This document shows positions 8,890-16,541 of a DNA stretch of 46,376 bases, in pieces. The DNA lies in the IMG/VR virus record IMGVR_UViG_3300037963_004322, positions 11,623-57,998 of that record; one strand, written 5' to 3'. The first letter of the stretch is position 1, and each line of letters opens with the position of its first letter. The position numbers and the translations under genes are program-made. The stretch comes from a virus. A model generated the notes under the pieces. That model ran no database searches, was not told where the DNA came from, and saw only the letters and a list, made by a program, of their open reading frames with translations.

Positions 8890-9585
8890 ATGGCAGAACG
8901 AATGACTAGCAAAGACATTGCATTTGCAGAAAAAATGTGCAGTGGAACATCAAAAACAAATAATGAAGACTTTGATAAGAACGGTTATCTAGTTGTCAAG
9001 AATCTATATGACCCAGAAAAACTTTACAGACCAGTTCCAGAAATAAGAGGTCAACTTAATTACTGGGGAAAAAATGAAGATGAGTTTAGACATACTCCCC
9101 TAGAAGCACAAGTTGAAGGATCTATTGCATGCTATTGGCATCCTCAATATAGAGATGTACATTCTCATATTAGATTAAAACTTGAAAAAATAATTGGAAA
9201 AAAACTTTTTAATACTTATTATTACGATCGTTTTTATTTTCCTGGACAAGAATTAAAAATACATTGTGATAGACCATCTTGCGAAATTTCTGTGTCAGTT
9301 CATGTCAGTTCTAACGTTAAGGAACCTTGGAAATTGTGGATTAAAACTCCTGATATAGATGATGTTAAAGGTGAAAATCATTCGGTAATTCTTGATGTTG
9401 GTGATGGTATGATATATAAAGGGTGTGAGAGACCACACTGGAGAGAACCTCTACCGAAAGAGTACGAAAGAAAATGGTATGGTAAAAAAGTAGAGAAAGA
9501 AGGTCTCTACTACCATCAAATTTTCTTTCATTACGTCCTCGCAGATGGTATTAGAAGTCATTTTGCTAATGACGCAGCCCATTAA
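8890..9585 (+). CDS. 2OG-Fe(II) oxygenase-like protein, paralogue of the minus-strand gene
   Basis: A 231-residue protein sharing its core with the minus-strand gene ending at 8124. It has H125-C-D127 in LKIHCDRPSCEISVSVHV, a distal histidine H183 in CERPHWREPLPKEYERKW, and a final FFHYVLADG block. The N-terminal 90 residues are specific to it and include FDKNGYLVVKNLYDPE, a form often seen at the start of phytanoyl-CoA or prolyl hydroxylase-like folds. It runs directly behind the PKHD-type gene and is probably cotranscribed. The substrate is unknown. Confidence 0.68.
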   Translation: MAERMTSKDIAFAEKMCSGTSKTNNEDFDKNGYLVVKNLYDPEKLYRPVPEIRGQLNYWGKNEDEFRHTPLEAQVEGSIACYWHPQYRDVHSHIRLKLEKIIGKKLFNTYYYDRFYFPGQELKIHCDRPSCEISVSVHVSSNVKEPWKLWIKTPDIDDVKGENHSVILDVGDGMIYKGCERPHWREPLPKEYERKWYGKKVEKEGLYYHQIFFHYVLADGIRSHFANDAAH

Positions 9586-9606
9586 TTATTATTTTAAGAG
9601 TATTAA

Positions 9607-10593
9607 ATGTCTGAAAATTTTGTAAAACTTGCTATAGAGGGTGGAGGATCTATTCACCCTTTAATTATTCCTTCTGATAATTTGAAAGGACCTTCGATTA
9701 CGAATCCTTCCATCTATAATGATAACGGTAAAATTATTACTAATTTGAGGAATATTAATTATACTCTCTATCACTCCGAGAAAAATATCTTTGAGCATCA
9801 ATGGGGACCTCTTGTATACATTCATCCTGAAGATGATTGGAGACTGAGGACTTGGAATGTTATTGGTGAACTTGATGAAAATATGAGACTCAAATGGCAT
9901 ACTCACATTGATACATCAAAACATCCAGACAAAGAACTTTGGGAATTTGTTGGTCTTGAAGATGCTCGGATTTTCAGATGGGATGATAAACTTTGGACTT
10001 GTGGTGTTCGTCGTGATCTTGATAAAATAGGTACTGGTAGAATGGAACTCTGTGAAATTGAGATCCAAAGAGATGGTGTAGTTAAGGAGTTGAGTCAACA
10101 TCGTATTCCCACCCCAGGAGATGACACATCTTACTGCGAAAAGAACTGGATGCCAATTCTTGATATGCCATATCATTTTGTGAAGTGGACTAATGGAACT
10201 GAGGTTGTAAAATATGATATTGAATCTGGAAAGACGGAGAAAGTTGTAGTCACAGATTTTAGAGATCTTGGTTGTATTGATCTTCGTGGTGGATCTCAAG
10301 TCATTCCTTTTGGAGAGTATAGACTTGCGTTATGCCATGAAACATTCTTAACTAAGAGTCCTGCAGGTAGAAAAGATGGAACATATCGTCATCGATTTGT
10401 TGTGTGGGACAAAGACTGGAATATTGTAAAAGTATCAAGAAGATTTTCTTTCTTAGAGGGTGAAATTGAATTTGCTGTTGGTATGTGTGAGTATGGAGAT
10501 GACTATTTAATTACCTTTGGTTTCCAAGATAATGCTGCATATCTTGTTAGGATTAATCAGGAGTTCGTTAAAAATTATATTTTTGAAGAATGA
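9607..10593 (+). CDS. Glycosidase-like five-bladed beta-propeller protein (GH130/GH43-like fold)
   Basis: A 328-residue protein. The repeated strand pattern (NPSIYNDNGKIITNLRNINY, VGLEDARIFRWDDKLW, EKNWMPILD, IDLRGGSQVIPF, FLEGEIEFAVGMCEYGDDYL) is that of a five-bladed propeller related to GH130/GH43 glycan-active proteins. The GLEDAR element resembles the ED(P/A)R motif of GH130 phosphorylases. Whether it is an enzyme or a glycan-binding module is not clear. Its ATGA overlap with the GT11 gene and its place before the large glycosyltransferase fusion put it in the same glycan operon. The fold call is moderate and the activity unassigned. Confidence 0.5.
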   Translation: MSENFVKLAIEGGGSIHPLIIPSDNLKGPSITNPSIYNDNGKIITNLRNINYTLYHSEKNIFEHQWGPLVYIHPEDDWRLRTWNVIGELDENMRLKWHTHIDTSKHPDKELWEFVGLEDARIFRWDDKLWTCGVRRDLDKIGTGRMELCEIEIQRDGVVKELSQHRIPTPGDDTSYCEKNWMPILDMPYHFVKWTNGTEVVKYDIESGKTEKVVVTDFRDLGCIDLRGGSQVIPFGEYRLALCHETFLTKSPAGRKDGTYRHRFVVWDKDWNIVKVSRRFSFLEGEIEFAVGMCEYGDDYLITFGFQDNAAYLVRINQEFVKNYIFEE

Positions 10594-11348
10594 TTTCTTT
10601 TAATAACCTTGGACATATGGGACGTTTGGGTAATCAAATGTTCCAGTATGCGGCTTTGAAAGGAATTGCTTCCTATAGAGGATATGAGTATTCTATTCCT
10701 TCTCATGACATGATGTTAAAGCAGTGCTTTAAAATACCAGAGACTAAAAGTAATAATAATATAAAATCATATTCCTTCGATGGTATTGAGTATAATAAAA
10801 ATTATGTAAACGATTGTCCCGATAATGTTGATATATCTGGATACTTTCAATCTGAAAAATATTTTCAACATATTAGATCAGAGATACTTAAAGACTTTAC
10901 TTTTCATGATGATGTTTATAAGTCGTGCTCATCATACATGAGTGGATTATTTGGTTCTGATAGGGTGATTGGTATTCATGTGAGAAGAACAGATTTTATG
11001 ACCGACCCTCAATTTTTTGCGTTAAAAATAGATTATTATGTGGAAGCACTTAGACATTTTTATAATAAAAATCCAGTTATGATTGTTAGTGACGATCCAC
11101 AATGGTGTAAACAAAATTTTACCGATGATAGATTTTTTATATCCTCTTCAAATAATATGTTTGTTGATTTATGCTTACTATCTTTGTGCGATTATCACAT
11201 AATTGCGAATAGTTCTTTTAGTTGGTGGGGATCATGGTTAGCAGGTAGTAGTAAAACTATTGCACCAAGACGGTGGTTTTCTCCAACAGGTAATTTTAAA
11301 GACTGGTCAACCGATGACCTATATAATCCAGATTGGAGTTTGATTTAA
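10590..11348 (+). CDS. GT11-family alpha-1,2-fucosyltransferase-like protein
   Basis: A 252-residue GT11 enzyme. The N-terminal motif GRLGNQMFQYAAL (residues 11-23), the GDP-fucose-binding HVRRTDF (130-136) and the late block IIANSSFSWWGSWLA are the three signatures of bacterial alpha-1,2-fucosyltransferases. GYFQSEKYF in the middle is also typical. It would transfer fucose, or a related sugar, from GDP-fucose to a terminal galactose. It overlaps the propeller gene by ATGA and ends 2 bases before the next ATG. It is somewhat short for the family (usually about 280-300) but intact. The acceptor is unknown. Confidence 0.8.
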   Translation: MISFNNLGHMGRLGNQMFQYAALKGIASYRGYEYSIPSHDMMLKQCFKIPETKSNNNIKSYSFDGIEYNKNYVNDCPDNVDISGYFQSEKYFQHIRSEILKDFTFHDDVYKSCSSYMSGLFGSDRVIGIHVRRTDFMTDPQFFALKIDYYVEALRHFYNKNPVMIVSDDPQWCKQNFTDDRFFISSSNNMFVDLCLLSLCDYHIIANSSFSWWGSWLAGSSKTIAPRRWFSPTGNFKDWSTDDLYNPDWSLI

Positions 11349-11350
11349 TT

Positions 11351-14263
11351 ATGGAATTAAAAGATAATAAAAATTCTGTTTCTGTTATTACTGCATGTAA
11401 GAATAGAGTAAAAGCATTAAAAGTTTCTTTAGCATCTTGGTTGACATTTGATGAAGTTAAAGAAGTTATTATTGTTGATTGGAATTCTGATGATCCAATA
11501 AATTATCTTACTAAATTAGATCCAAGAGTTAAAGTAGTACGAGTTGATGATAAAGAACATTTTAACCAACCACAACCTTTAAATCTTGCAGCTAGTATTG
11601 CTACAGGAGAGTTTATTGTAAAGGTTGATGCTGATCATACCTTTAATCCGTATGATGATGTATTAAAAAATCATTGTCCATCTGATGAAGAATTTTTTTG
11701 TGGACAGTTAAAAACTGATAATCCTGTAGAGCAGTGGCGTAATGAGTCTGGAGATGCTTGCATTAATGTAAATCAGGATAAAGAAGACTTTAGACAATAT
11801 CTTCTAACATATAATTCATTTTATCGATACTTAGTTGGTATTTTATATGTAAGTAAAAAACATTTTGATGCTGTCGGTGGATATAATGAAAAACTTGGAG
11901 ATTGTTATGCATATGAAGATGATGAAATGTGCCAAAGATTAGAAGTCTATGGTCTAAAGAAAAACAAATATCATGTGAATAGTTACGAATTCATTCATTT
12001 ACCACATGGAGATAATAAAAGAATTGAAAACTTCAAAGGATTTGAAGGGCAAGAATATTATGAGAATTGTTGCTATGAAAAAAATAAACAATTTTATTCT
12101 GGAGACGTTTTAAAATGGCAAATTGAATATGCTTTATCTGAGAAACATACTGAAGTAAACAAACATATGATTGGTGAAGTTTTAGATTATAAAGTGGATA
12201 ATAAAACTGAATGGAAGATCAGTAATATTGATGATCAAAATTACTATGCTGTAGATGTTACTGAGAGTGAAGAGATTACTTTAAAACATGAGAATTTATC
12301 ATCACTTCCTATGATTAGATTCATCTCTTTAGAAGAGAGTAAAGATAGGAGAGAAGAACTAATAAATGTTTTCAAATCTAACGGCATCAGTAGTAAATGT
12401 TATGTTTCAAAAAGATTTCATGAGTGTAATTATAAAATAACTGGCAAATATGCTGACACTTTAAACGATGGTACAAAAGGATGTGTAGTATCACATCTTG
12501 AAATGATTAAAGATTGGTATGATAATACTGATGAAGACTATGGATTTTTTGCTGAAGATGATCTAAGTCTTGAAACCGTACAATATTGGGATTTCACATG
12601 GGAAGATTTTATATCAAACACTCCAGAGGATGCTGATTGTATTCAACTTTTAGCAATTAGAGATAAATTCCCAACCATGCAAATTCGTGGAAGATATTGG
12701 GATGATTGGGGAGCAACTGCATATATCATTACCAGAGATTATGCTGCCAAAATCATTGACACTTACATAAAAGAAGATGAATATCATCTAGAGATTCCTG
12801 GGTCTTCTATTCAACCTTTGGTTGAGAATCTAATATTTACTTTAGGTAAAACTTACACCATTCCATTATTTGTAGAAAATATTAAGTTTTCATCTACATT
12901 TGAAAATAGAGATGATGATGTGGAAGATGGTGGAAAAAATAATCACGTTATCGCTGCTAAAAAAGTATTAGACTGGTGGAAAACAAAAAATACTCCACAA
13001 CAAAAAAGTGAACTAGAAGATCTTATTCATCAGTACTCCATAGATACTGAAAATCCAGAGACTAATTTTAATCTTGCCTATTATTATTACGATCAGGGTC
13101 ACACTGCACCAGCTTTATCATATTTCTTGCGGTGTGCTGAAAGGGGTAAGGACACTCATCCTGATCTAGCATACACTGCACTCATTATGGGATCTTATTG
13201 TTACTTCAAGCAAGGGACGAGAGATCAGAGTGGTAGAGGATTATTGTGGCAAGCGCAAATGTTCTTACCAAAACGACCAGAGGCCTATTTCCTTCTTGCT
13301 AGATATGCAGAGAAAATGCAATGGTGGCAAGATTGTTATTCAACTGCTGAATTGTGTTTGATGGTGTGTGATTTTAATTTAGAAAAACTTCCTATTGATG
13401 TAGAATATCCTGGAAAGTGGGGAATCATATATGAAAAATCACTTGCATCGTGGTGGTGGGGTAAGGAATCGGAAACAAGACAATTAGTAAGAAAAATTAG
13501 AGATGATCATCATGAAGACATTCAAAATAAAGAACATTTTAAAGCGATTCAAGATACATTAATTAGACTTGCTACTGGTTATATATCTGAAGAAGAATTA
13601 AAGTATGATAAAAATAGGAATCAAAAATTAAGATTTAAATTTGATGGTTGGGAATATGTGGATAAAAATTATTCGCAGGCATTCCAAGATTTATTTGTTC
13701 TCTCAGCACTGAATGGTAAAAAAAGAGGTCTTTATCTGGAAATAGGTGCTCAACAACCTTTCTATCAAAATAATACTGCATTACTTGAAACTAAATTTGG
13801 ATGGGATGGAATTTCTATCGAGATAAGACAAGATCTTTGCGATCAATTCTTTAGAGAAAGGGATAATAAAATTTTATGTGCAGATGCTTTGACAGTAGAT
13901 TATGATAAACTTCTTACTAAGTTCGATAAAGGAACAGTATTTGATTATCTTCAAGTTGATTGTGAACCATCTGAAACCACATATCAAATATTAACTAAAA
14001 TACCATTTGAAAAGTACAAGTTTGCACTAATTACTTATGAGCACGATGATTATGTTGATCTCTCAAATAAGTATAAAAAACTATCTAGGGATTACCTCCA
14101 TTCAAAGGGATATAAAATGTTAGTATCTGATGTATCTTTGAATGAAAATAGTTCATTTGAAGATTGGTGGTATCACCCAGAATTAATTGATCCTTCCATA
14201 GTCGAAAATATGCAAAGACTTGACCAAATTGTAGATGTTCGTTCTTACATGATTGAGGTATAA
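11351..14263 (+). CDS. Four-domain glycan enzyme: GT2 + GT25 + TPR-like + FkbM-type methyltransferase
   Basis: A 970-residue multidomain protein. ATG 11351 was chosen over an in-frame TTG at 11333. Residues 1-230: GT-A family 2 transferase with SVITACKNR and D93-A-D95 (KVDADHTF). Residues about 321-490: a GT25-type domain (MIRFISLEESKDRREEL, GCVVSHLEMIKDW, E402-D-D, then WGATAYIITRDYAAKIID). Residues about 565-690: TPR-like helical pairs (NLAYYYYDQGHTAPALSYFL). Residues about 770-960: a SAM-dependent FkbM/Methyltransf_21-like domain starting with YSQAFQDLFVLS and YLEIGA near 794. It would build and cap a glycan in one polypeptide. GT25 members include LPS and procollagen galactosyltransferases. 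The substrate is unknown. Confidence 0.78.
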   Translation: MELKDNKNSVSVITACKNRVKALKVSLASWLTFDEVKEVIIVDWNSDDPINYLTKLDPRVKVVRVDDKEHFNQPQPLNLAASIATGEFIVKVDADHTFNPYDDVLKNHCPSDEEFFCGQLKTDNPVEQWRNESGDACINVNQDKEDFRQYLLTYNSFYRYLVGILYVSKKHFDAVGGYNEKLGDCYAYEDDEMCQRLEVYGLKKNKYHVNSYEFIHLPHGDNKRIENFKGFEGQEYYENCCYEKNKQFYSGDVLKWQIEYALSEKHTEVNKHMIGEVLDYKVDNKTEWKISNIDDQNYYAVDVTESEEITLKHENLSSLPMIRFISLEESKDRREELINVFKSNGISSKCYVSKRFHECNYKITGKYADTLNDGTKGCVVSHLEMIKDWYDNTDEDYGFFAEDDLSLETVQYWDFTWEDFISNTPEDADCIQLLAIRDKFPTMQIRGRYWDDWGATAYIITRDYAAKIIDTYIKEDEYHLEIPGSSIQPLVENLIFTLGKTYTIPLFVENIKFSSTFENRDDDVEDGGKNNHVIAAKKVLDWWKTKNTPQQKSELEDLIHQYSIDTENPETNFNLAYYYYDQGHTAPALSYFLRCAERGKDTHPDLAYTALIMGSYCYFKQGTRDQSGRGLLWQAQMFLPKRPEAYFLLARYAEKMQWWQDCYSTAELCLMVCDFNLEKLPIDVEYPGKWGIIYEKSLASWWWGKESETRQLVRKIRDDHHEDIQNKEHFKAIQDTLIRLATGYISEEELKYDKNRNQKLRFKFDGWEYVDKNYSQAFQDLFVLSALNGKKRGLYLEIGAQQPFYQNNTALLETKFGWDGISIEIRQDLCDQFFRERDNKILCADALTVDYDKLLTKFDKGTVFDYLQVDCEPSETTYQILTKIPFEKYKFALITYEHDDYVDLSNKYKKLSRDYLHSKGYKMLVSDVSLNENSSFEDWWYHPELIDPSIVENMQRLDQIVDVRSYMIEV

Positions 14264-14267
14264 AATT

Positions 14268-14501
14268 ATGTTTACAGTTTACTCAAAAAATGGTTGTCCG
14301 TATTGCGAAAAAATCAAGAGTGTGTTAGAGTTGACAGAGCAGAGACATGTCGTCTATTTGCTCGGTAGAGAATTTACAGGCCAAGATTTTTATGATAAGT
14401 TCGGTGAAGGATCTACATTTCCACAGGTCGTGTATGACGATAAAAATTTAGGAGGATGCGTTGACACACTCAGATTCCTCAGAGAACAAAAAATCCTCTG
14501 A
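14268..14501 (+). CDS. Glutaredoxin
   Basis: A 77-residue single-domain glutaredoxin. ATG 14268 is preferred over an upstream in-frame TTG at 14253. The active site C10-P-Y-C13 follows the first strand (FTVYSKNGCPYC). The cis-proline loop STFPQVVYDD and the glutathione-binding GGCVDTLRFL are in place. The protein would reduce phage ribonucleotide reductase or other disulfides in the cytoplasm, as T4 NrdC does. It begins 4 bases after the glycan fusion gene. Length and motifs are complete. Confidence 0.9.
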   Translation: MFTVYSKNGCPYCEKIKSVLELTEQRHVVYLLGREFTGQDFYDKFGEGSTFPQVVYDDKNLGGCVDTLRFLREQKIL

Positions 14502-14508
14502 ATTGTCA

Positions 14509-14516
14509 CTAAATAA
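14509..14516 (+). promoter_or_regulatory. Candidate T4-type late promoter (CTAAATAA)
   Basis: CTAAATAA in the short gap after glutaredoxin, about 37 bases upstream of the small gene at 14554. A 5-bp hairpin (CCCTG at 14526, CAGGG at 14538) follows it in the leader. Confidence 0.4.
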
Positions 14517-14553
14517 AGACAAGAACCCTGGTATTAACAGGGGGATTGAACTC

Positions 14554-14715
14554 ATGCTTAATGGAGGTAAGAGAAAGCAGAAACAACCATTTCATATCAT
14601 TGTTGAAAAGATGGTTTGCTTTCTCAATCGGGAAGTAAACGTCTATTTTGAGTTTTCCTTTAATTCAAAAAAGAAGAAACGAGTTTCCCGAGGTAAGAAA
14701 AATGTTAGCAGTTAG
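14554..14715 (+). CDS. Small basic conserved phage protein, unknown function
   Basis: A 53-residue protein beginning MLNGGKRKQKQPFHIIVEKM and ending in a Lys/Arg-rich tail. The middle alternates hydrophobic residues (VYFEFSFN), suggesting a small beta-sheet. A purine-rich ribosome-binding site (AGGGGGA) lies about 8 bases before this ATG, which is why the start is set here and not at an in-frame TTG at 14461 inside glutaredoxin. The 3' end overlaps the next gene by 14 bases. No known domain. Confidence 0.6.
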   Translation: MLNGGKRKQKQPFHIIVEKMVCFLNREVNVYFEFSFNSKKKKRVSRGKKNVSS

Positions 14716-14932
14716 TTTAGTTTTCGGTTCATTAATGACCGTATTGTTTTTAATCGTGGGACTTATAGGAGGTTGGACTGCCAGAGAATATATGATGAAC
14801 TATCGGGAAGTACCAAGACCTCACCCCGAAATGTTTGATAATCAGGGTAACCTGATTCCTGATGAGGTCATTGCATTTAATTTTGAAAACTATTATGACG
14901 ACAACCAAATCGAAGAAGACGACGACAACTAA
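14702..14932 (+). CDS. Small single-pass membrane protein
   Basis: A 76-residue protein. The N-terminal segment (about residues 2-24, MLAVSLVFGSLMTVLFLIVG) is one hydrophobic helix without a preceding charged region, followed by a soluble acidic tail containing EVPRPHPEMFD and ending EEDDDN. GAGGTAAG about 7 bases before ATG 14702 is a good ribosome-binding site and fixes the start. It overlaps both neighbours (14 and 38 bases). Similar proteins occur in T4-like cyanophages with no known role; insertion in the host plasma membrane is the likely fate. Confidence 0.65.
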   Translation: MLAVSLVFGSLMTVLFLIVGLIGGWTAREYMMNYREVPRPHPEMFDNQGNLIPDEVIAFNFENYYDDNQIEEDDDN

Positions 14933-15494
14933 AAAGAAAAGTGCTCCTACACCAATTCCAGAACTGGCCGCAAATCCATTTGCATTTGAAGTTTTGGAAT
15001 TGGCATCAAAGCAGAGAACAATTGCTAAAAAAGTAGAAGTTCTTGAAAAGTATAAGGATCCTTCTCTTACTGCAATTTTTATTTGGAACTATGATACTGC
15101 TTTGATTTCTGCACTTCCTGAAGGTGATGTACCATATGCAGGAACAGATGAGCAAGGATCATTCAGCATGACTCTTGGACAAAAAATACAAGATGCTGTT
15201 GCTAAGATGAATGAACTTGGTAGTAAGTCACTAGGATCACAAGATCAGGGACACTCTTCTATTCGTAAAGAGTATACTAAGTTTTACAATTTCTTGAGAG
15301 GCGGTAATGATAGTCTGAGTAATCTCCGTAGAGAAACGATGTTCATCAATATTGTTTCAGGGCTTCACCCACTAGAAGCAGAAATTGTACTTTTATGTAA
15401 AGACAAAAAACTGCAAACAAGGTATAAACTTGATAAAAAGCACATTGCGAAAGCATATCCCGAAATCAAATGGCGTGATGGATTTACACTATGA
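14895..15494 (+). CDS. DUF6433-like conserved phage protein
   Basis: A 199-residue protein. A Lys/Thr-rich N-terminal tail (1-18) precedes a helical core: NPFAFEVLELASKQRTIAKK, FIWNYDTALISALPEGDVPY, then RKEYTKFYNFLRGGND, RRETMFINIVSGLHPLEAEI, and AYPEIKWRDG at the end. This order matches a family I know as DUF6433 in T4-like phages; its function is unknown. ATG 14895 is internal to the membrane-protein gene, whereas the upstream in-frame start at 14862 would give an unrelated extension. The gene couples to the next by ATGA. Confidence 0.6.
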   Translation: MTTTKSKKTTTTKKKSAPTPIPELAANPFAFEVLELASKQRTIAKKVEVLEKYKDPSLTAIFIWNYDTALISALPEGDVPYAGTDEQGSFSMTLGQKIQDAVAKMNELGSKSLGSQDQGHSSIRKEYTKFYNFLRGGNDSLSNLRRETMFINIVSGLHPLEAEIVLLCKDKKLQTRYKLDKKHIAKAYPEIKWRDGFTL

Positions 15495-15853
15495 GTGATC
15501 AAATTATATCTCCAGATCAAGAACAGTCCACAGAGGAAAAAACTAGTATGGAATCATGGACATCAGTAGAAAAAGAAAGTTCTAAGCAGAGATATGGTTG
15601 CGAAATCATGATCGAAAATGGATCATGGGAGCAAGTCAGCACTACTGATTGTCCTAATGATGCTAGAATTATAAAGTATGAAGTTGATGGTCAGGTCAGA
15701 TATGATCTCACTAGAAGTCAAAAGGAAGTTAAAATTTTTGACATGTACTGGGATAAGTTTGGATCTAACTTAAAGTCAATCGACTTTGGAAATGGTAGAA
15801 TCAATCCAAAACTGTGGGGATACAAAGCACCAGAATCTAAAAAAAGAAAATGA
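15491..15853 (+). CDS. Conserved hypothetical protein
   Basis: A 120-residue soluble protein. The acidic, Ser/Glu-rich N-terminus (about 1-35) looks disordered. The rest holds YGCEIMIENGSWEQVSTTDC, then DLTRSQKEVKIFDMYWDKFG, and a basic tail (ESKKRK). No motif that I can name. It overlaps both neighbours by ATGA, so it is part of one translationally coupled series from 14895 to 16011. Confidence 0.6.
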   Translation: MSDQIISPDQEQSTEEKTSMESWTSVEKESSKQRYGCEIMIENGSWEQVSTTDCPNDARIIKYEVDGQVRYDLTRSQKEVKIFDMYWDKFGSNLKSIDFGNGRINPKLWGYKAPESKKRK

Positions 15854-16011
15854 AAAAGAAGTATGATGAGAAGTTGAAAGATGAACTTATGAAAGAGTTC
15901 AAAAGTCAAATGAATATAGATATTGATGAAAAAGAATTAGAAAAAGTTCTTAAAAGATATCGCAAGATCAATAGATCAAATATTAATGAGATCAGGAAAT
16001 TGCAAAAGTGA
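15850..16011 (+). CDS. Small helical, highly charged protein
   Basis: A 53-residue protein, almost entirely charged and helical (start MKKKYDEKLKDELMKEFKSQ, end INRSNINEIRKLQK). It resembles a short nucleic-acid or protein-binding helix pair. The ATG overlaps the previous stop (ATGA) and its own stop is followed 8 bases later by a strong terminator, so it is the last gene of the operon. It is supported by coupling and by the terminator; no function assigned. Confidence 0.55.
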   Translation: MKKKYDEKLKDELMKEFKSQMNIDIDEKELEKVLKRYRKINRSNINEIRKLQK

Positions 16012-16019
16012 TTTCAAAG

Positions 16020-16049
16020 TTGCCGGGTAAATTTCCCGGCAATTTTTTT
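16020..16049 (+). terminator. Rho-independent terminator
   Basis: An 8-bp perfect stem TTGCCGGG/CCCGGCAA (16020-16027 with 16035-16042) with a 7-base loop, followed by seven T residues. It closes the operon ending at 16011. Confidence 0.92.
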
Positions 16050-16095
16050 GGTTTGTAAAGATTTTATAAAATTGTATCACATGTTACAATAGAAC

Positions 16096-16124
16096 TTGAC
16101 TAGATAGAGAGTATAGGTTACAAT
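16096..16124 (+). promoter_or_regulatory. Sigma70-type promoter, TTGACT-N17-TACAAT
   Basis: -35 TTGACT (16096-16101) and -10 TACAAT (16119-16124) lie 17 bases apart, just after the terminator. The predicted transcript starts near 16131, so the leader begins almost exactly with CGTTCATCC. It drives the small-gene cluster from 16144. Confidence 0.75.
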
Positions 16125-16132
16125 ATACCTGT

Positions 16133-16141
16133 CGTTCATCC
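16133..16141 (+). promoter_or_regulatory. CGTTCATCC leader box (5' half of a riboswitch-like element)
   Basis: CGTTCATCC lies 2 bases before the ATG at 16144 and recurs before the ATG at 16380. CGTTC can pair with GAACG at 16362-16366, beyond the small gene. No Shine-Dalgarno sequence lies between it and the ATG. It resembles the 5' conserved part of glutamine-riboswitch/downstream-peptide RNAs, recalled and not searched. Confidence 0.4.
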
Positions 16142-16143
16142 AT

Positions 16144-16344
16144 ATGTTAGCACTACTGCTGGCATTCACCCTTGCCCATCATAATGACGGCACCCCTTAC
16201 GGGTGGCACATGTCTTGTGAAAGGTGGTTACAACGATCTACGGAAATCCGAGCAGATTCAAACCTTGACCTTCGGTCTAAGTTGAATCTAATCGCTTACC
16301 TTAAATCGAAAGTAGAAGGAGAATGCAACGGAGTGTATACATAG
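16144..16344 (+). CDS. Small conserved cyanophage protein with hydrophobic N-terminus
   Basis: A 66-residue protein. The first 11 residues (MLALLLAFTLA) look like a short signal or membrane anchor. The remainder (HNDGTPYGWHMSCERWL and a helical C-terminus ending in EGECNGVYT) has two Cys that could form a disulfide outside the cytoplasm. It is the first gene after the promoter at 16096 and is flanked by the two halves of a riboswitch-like element, with no Shine-Dalgarno before the ATG. The function is unknown; similar small proteins are frequent in cyanophages. Confidence 0.65.
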   Translation: MLALLLAFTLAHHNDGTPYGWHMSCERWLQRSTEIRADSNLDLRSKLNLIAYLKSKVEGECNGVYT

Positions 16345-16378
16345 GACGCAAGTAAGTCGCGGAACGGAGCGTTCATCC
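16344..16378 (+). promoter_or_regulatory. Repeated small-gene spacer: GGACGCAA-N9-GGAACGG then CGTTCATCC
   Basis: This 35-base spacer holds GGACGCAAGTAAG (16344-16356), GGAACGG (16361-16367) and CGTTCATCC (16370-16378), ending 2 bases before the ATG at 16380. The same GGACGCAA-N9-GGAACGG spacing recurs at 16526. GAACG can pair locally with CGTTC (16370-16374) or with the leader copy at 16133-16137, giving two alternative folds. The words match my memory of glutamine-riboswitch-type RNAs. Confidence 0.45.
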
Positions 16379-16379
16379 C

Positions 16380-16541
16380 ATGTTTGATTTTTTACTATAC
16401 TCTGGTATTGCTTGTGTAGATGCTGCTGAGATGATCAGTCGTATCGAAGCAAACAAGAATGTAGATCAAATCATTACCACTGAGGTTATTGAGACCGTAA
16501 AGGAAGCAACACCTGAGTGTAATTGGGACGCAAACGACTGA
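16380..16541 (+). CDS. Small acidic conserved cyanophage protein
   Basis: A 53-residue protein starting MFDFLLYSGIACVDAAEMIS and ending ATPECNWDAND. It is helical and acidic, with a conserved-looking Cys in each half, and the N-terminal helix is hydrophobic. There is no Shine-Dalgarno; the ATG directly follows CGTTCATCCC. The last codons are part of the second GGACGCAA element, so coding and RNA signals overlap. Function unknown. The framing by repeated elements and the similar size of its neighbours support it as a real gene. Confidence 0.62.
   Translation: MFDFLLYSGIACVDAAEMISRIEANKNVDQIITTEVIETVKEATPECNWDAND

Noticed and set aside
14526-14542. Hairpin CCCTG/CAGGG as a terminator after glutaredoxin
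   Set aside because: Stem of only 5 bp and no T-tract; more likely a leader structure.
14461-14553. N-terminal extension of the small gene from a TTG inside glutaredoxin
   Set aside because: The ATG at 14554 has a ribosome-binding site, and the extension is a frame-shifted reading of glutaredoxin codons.
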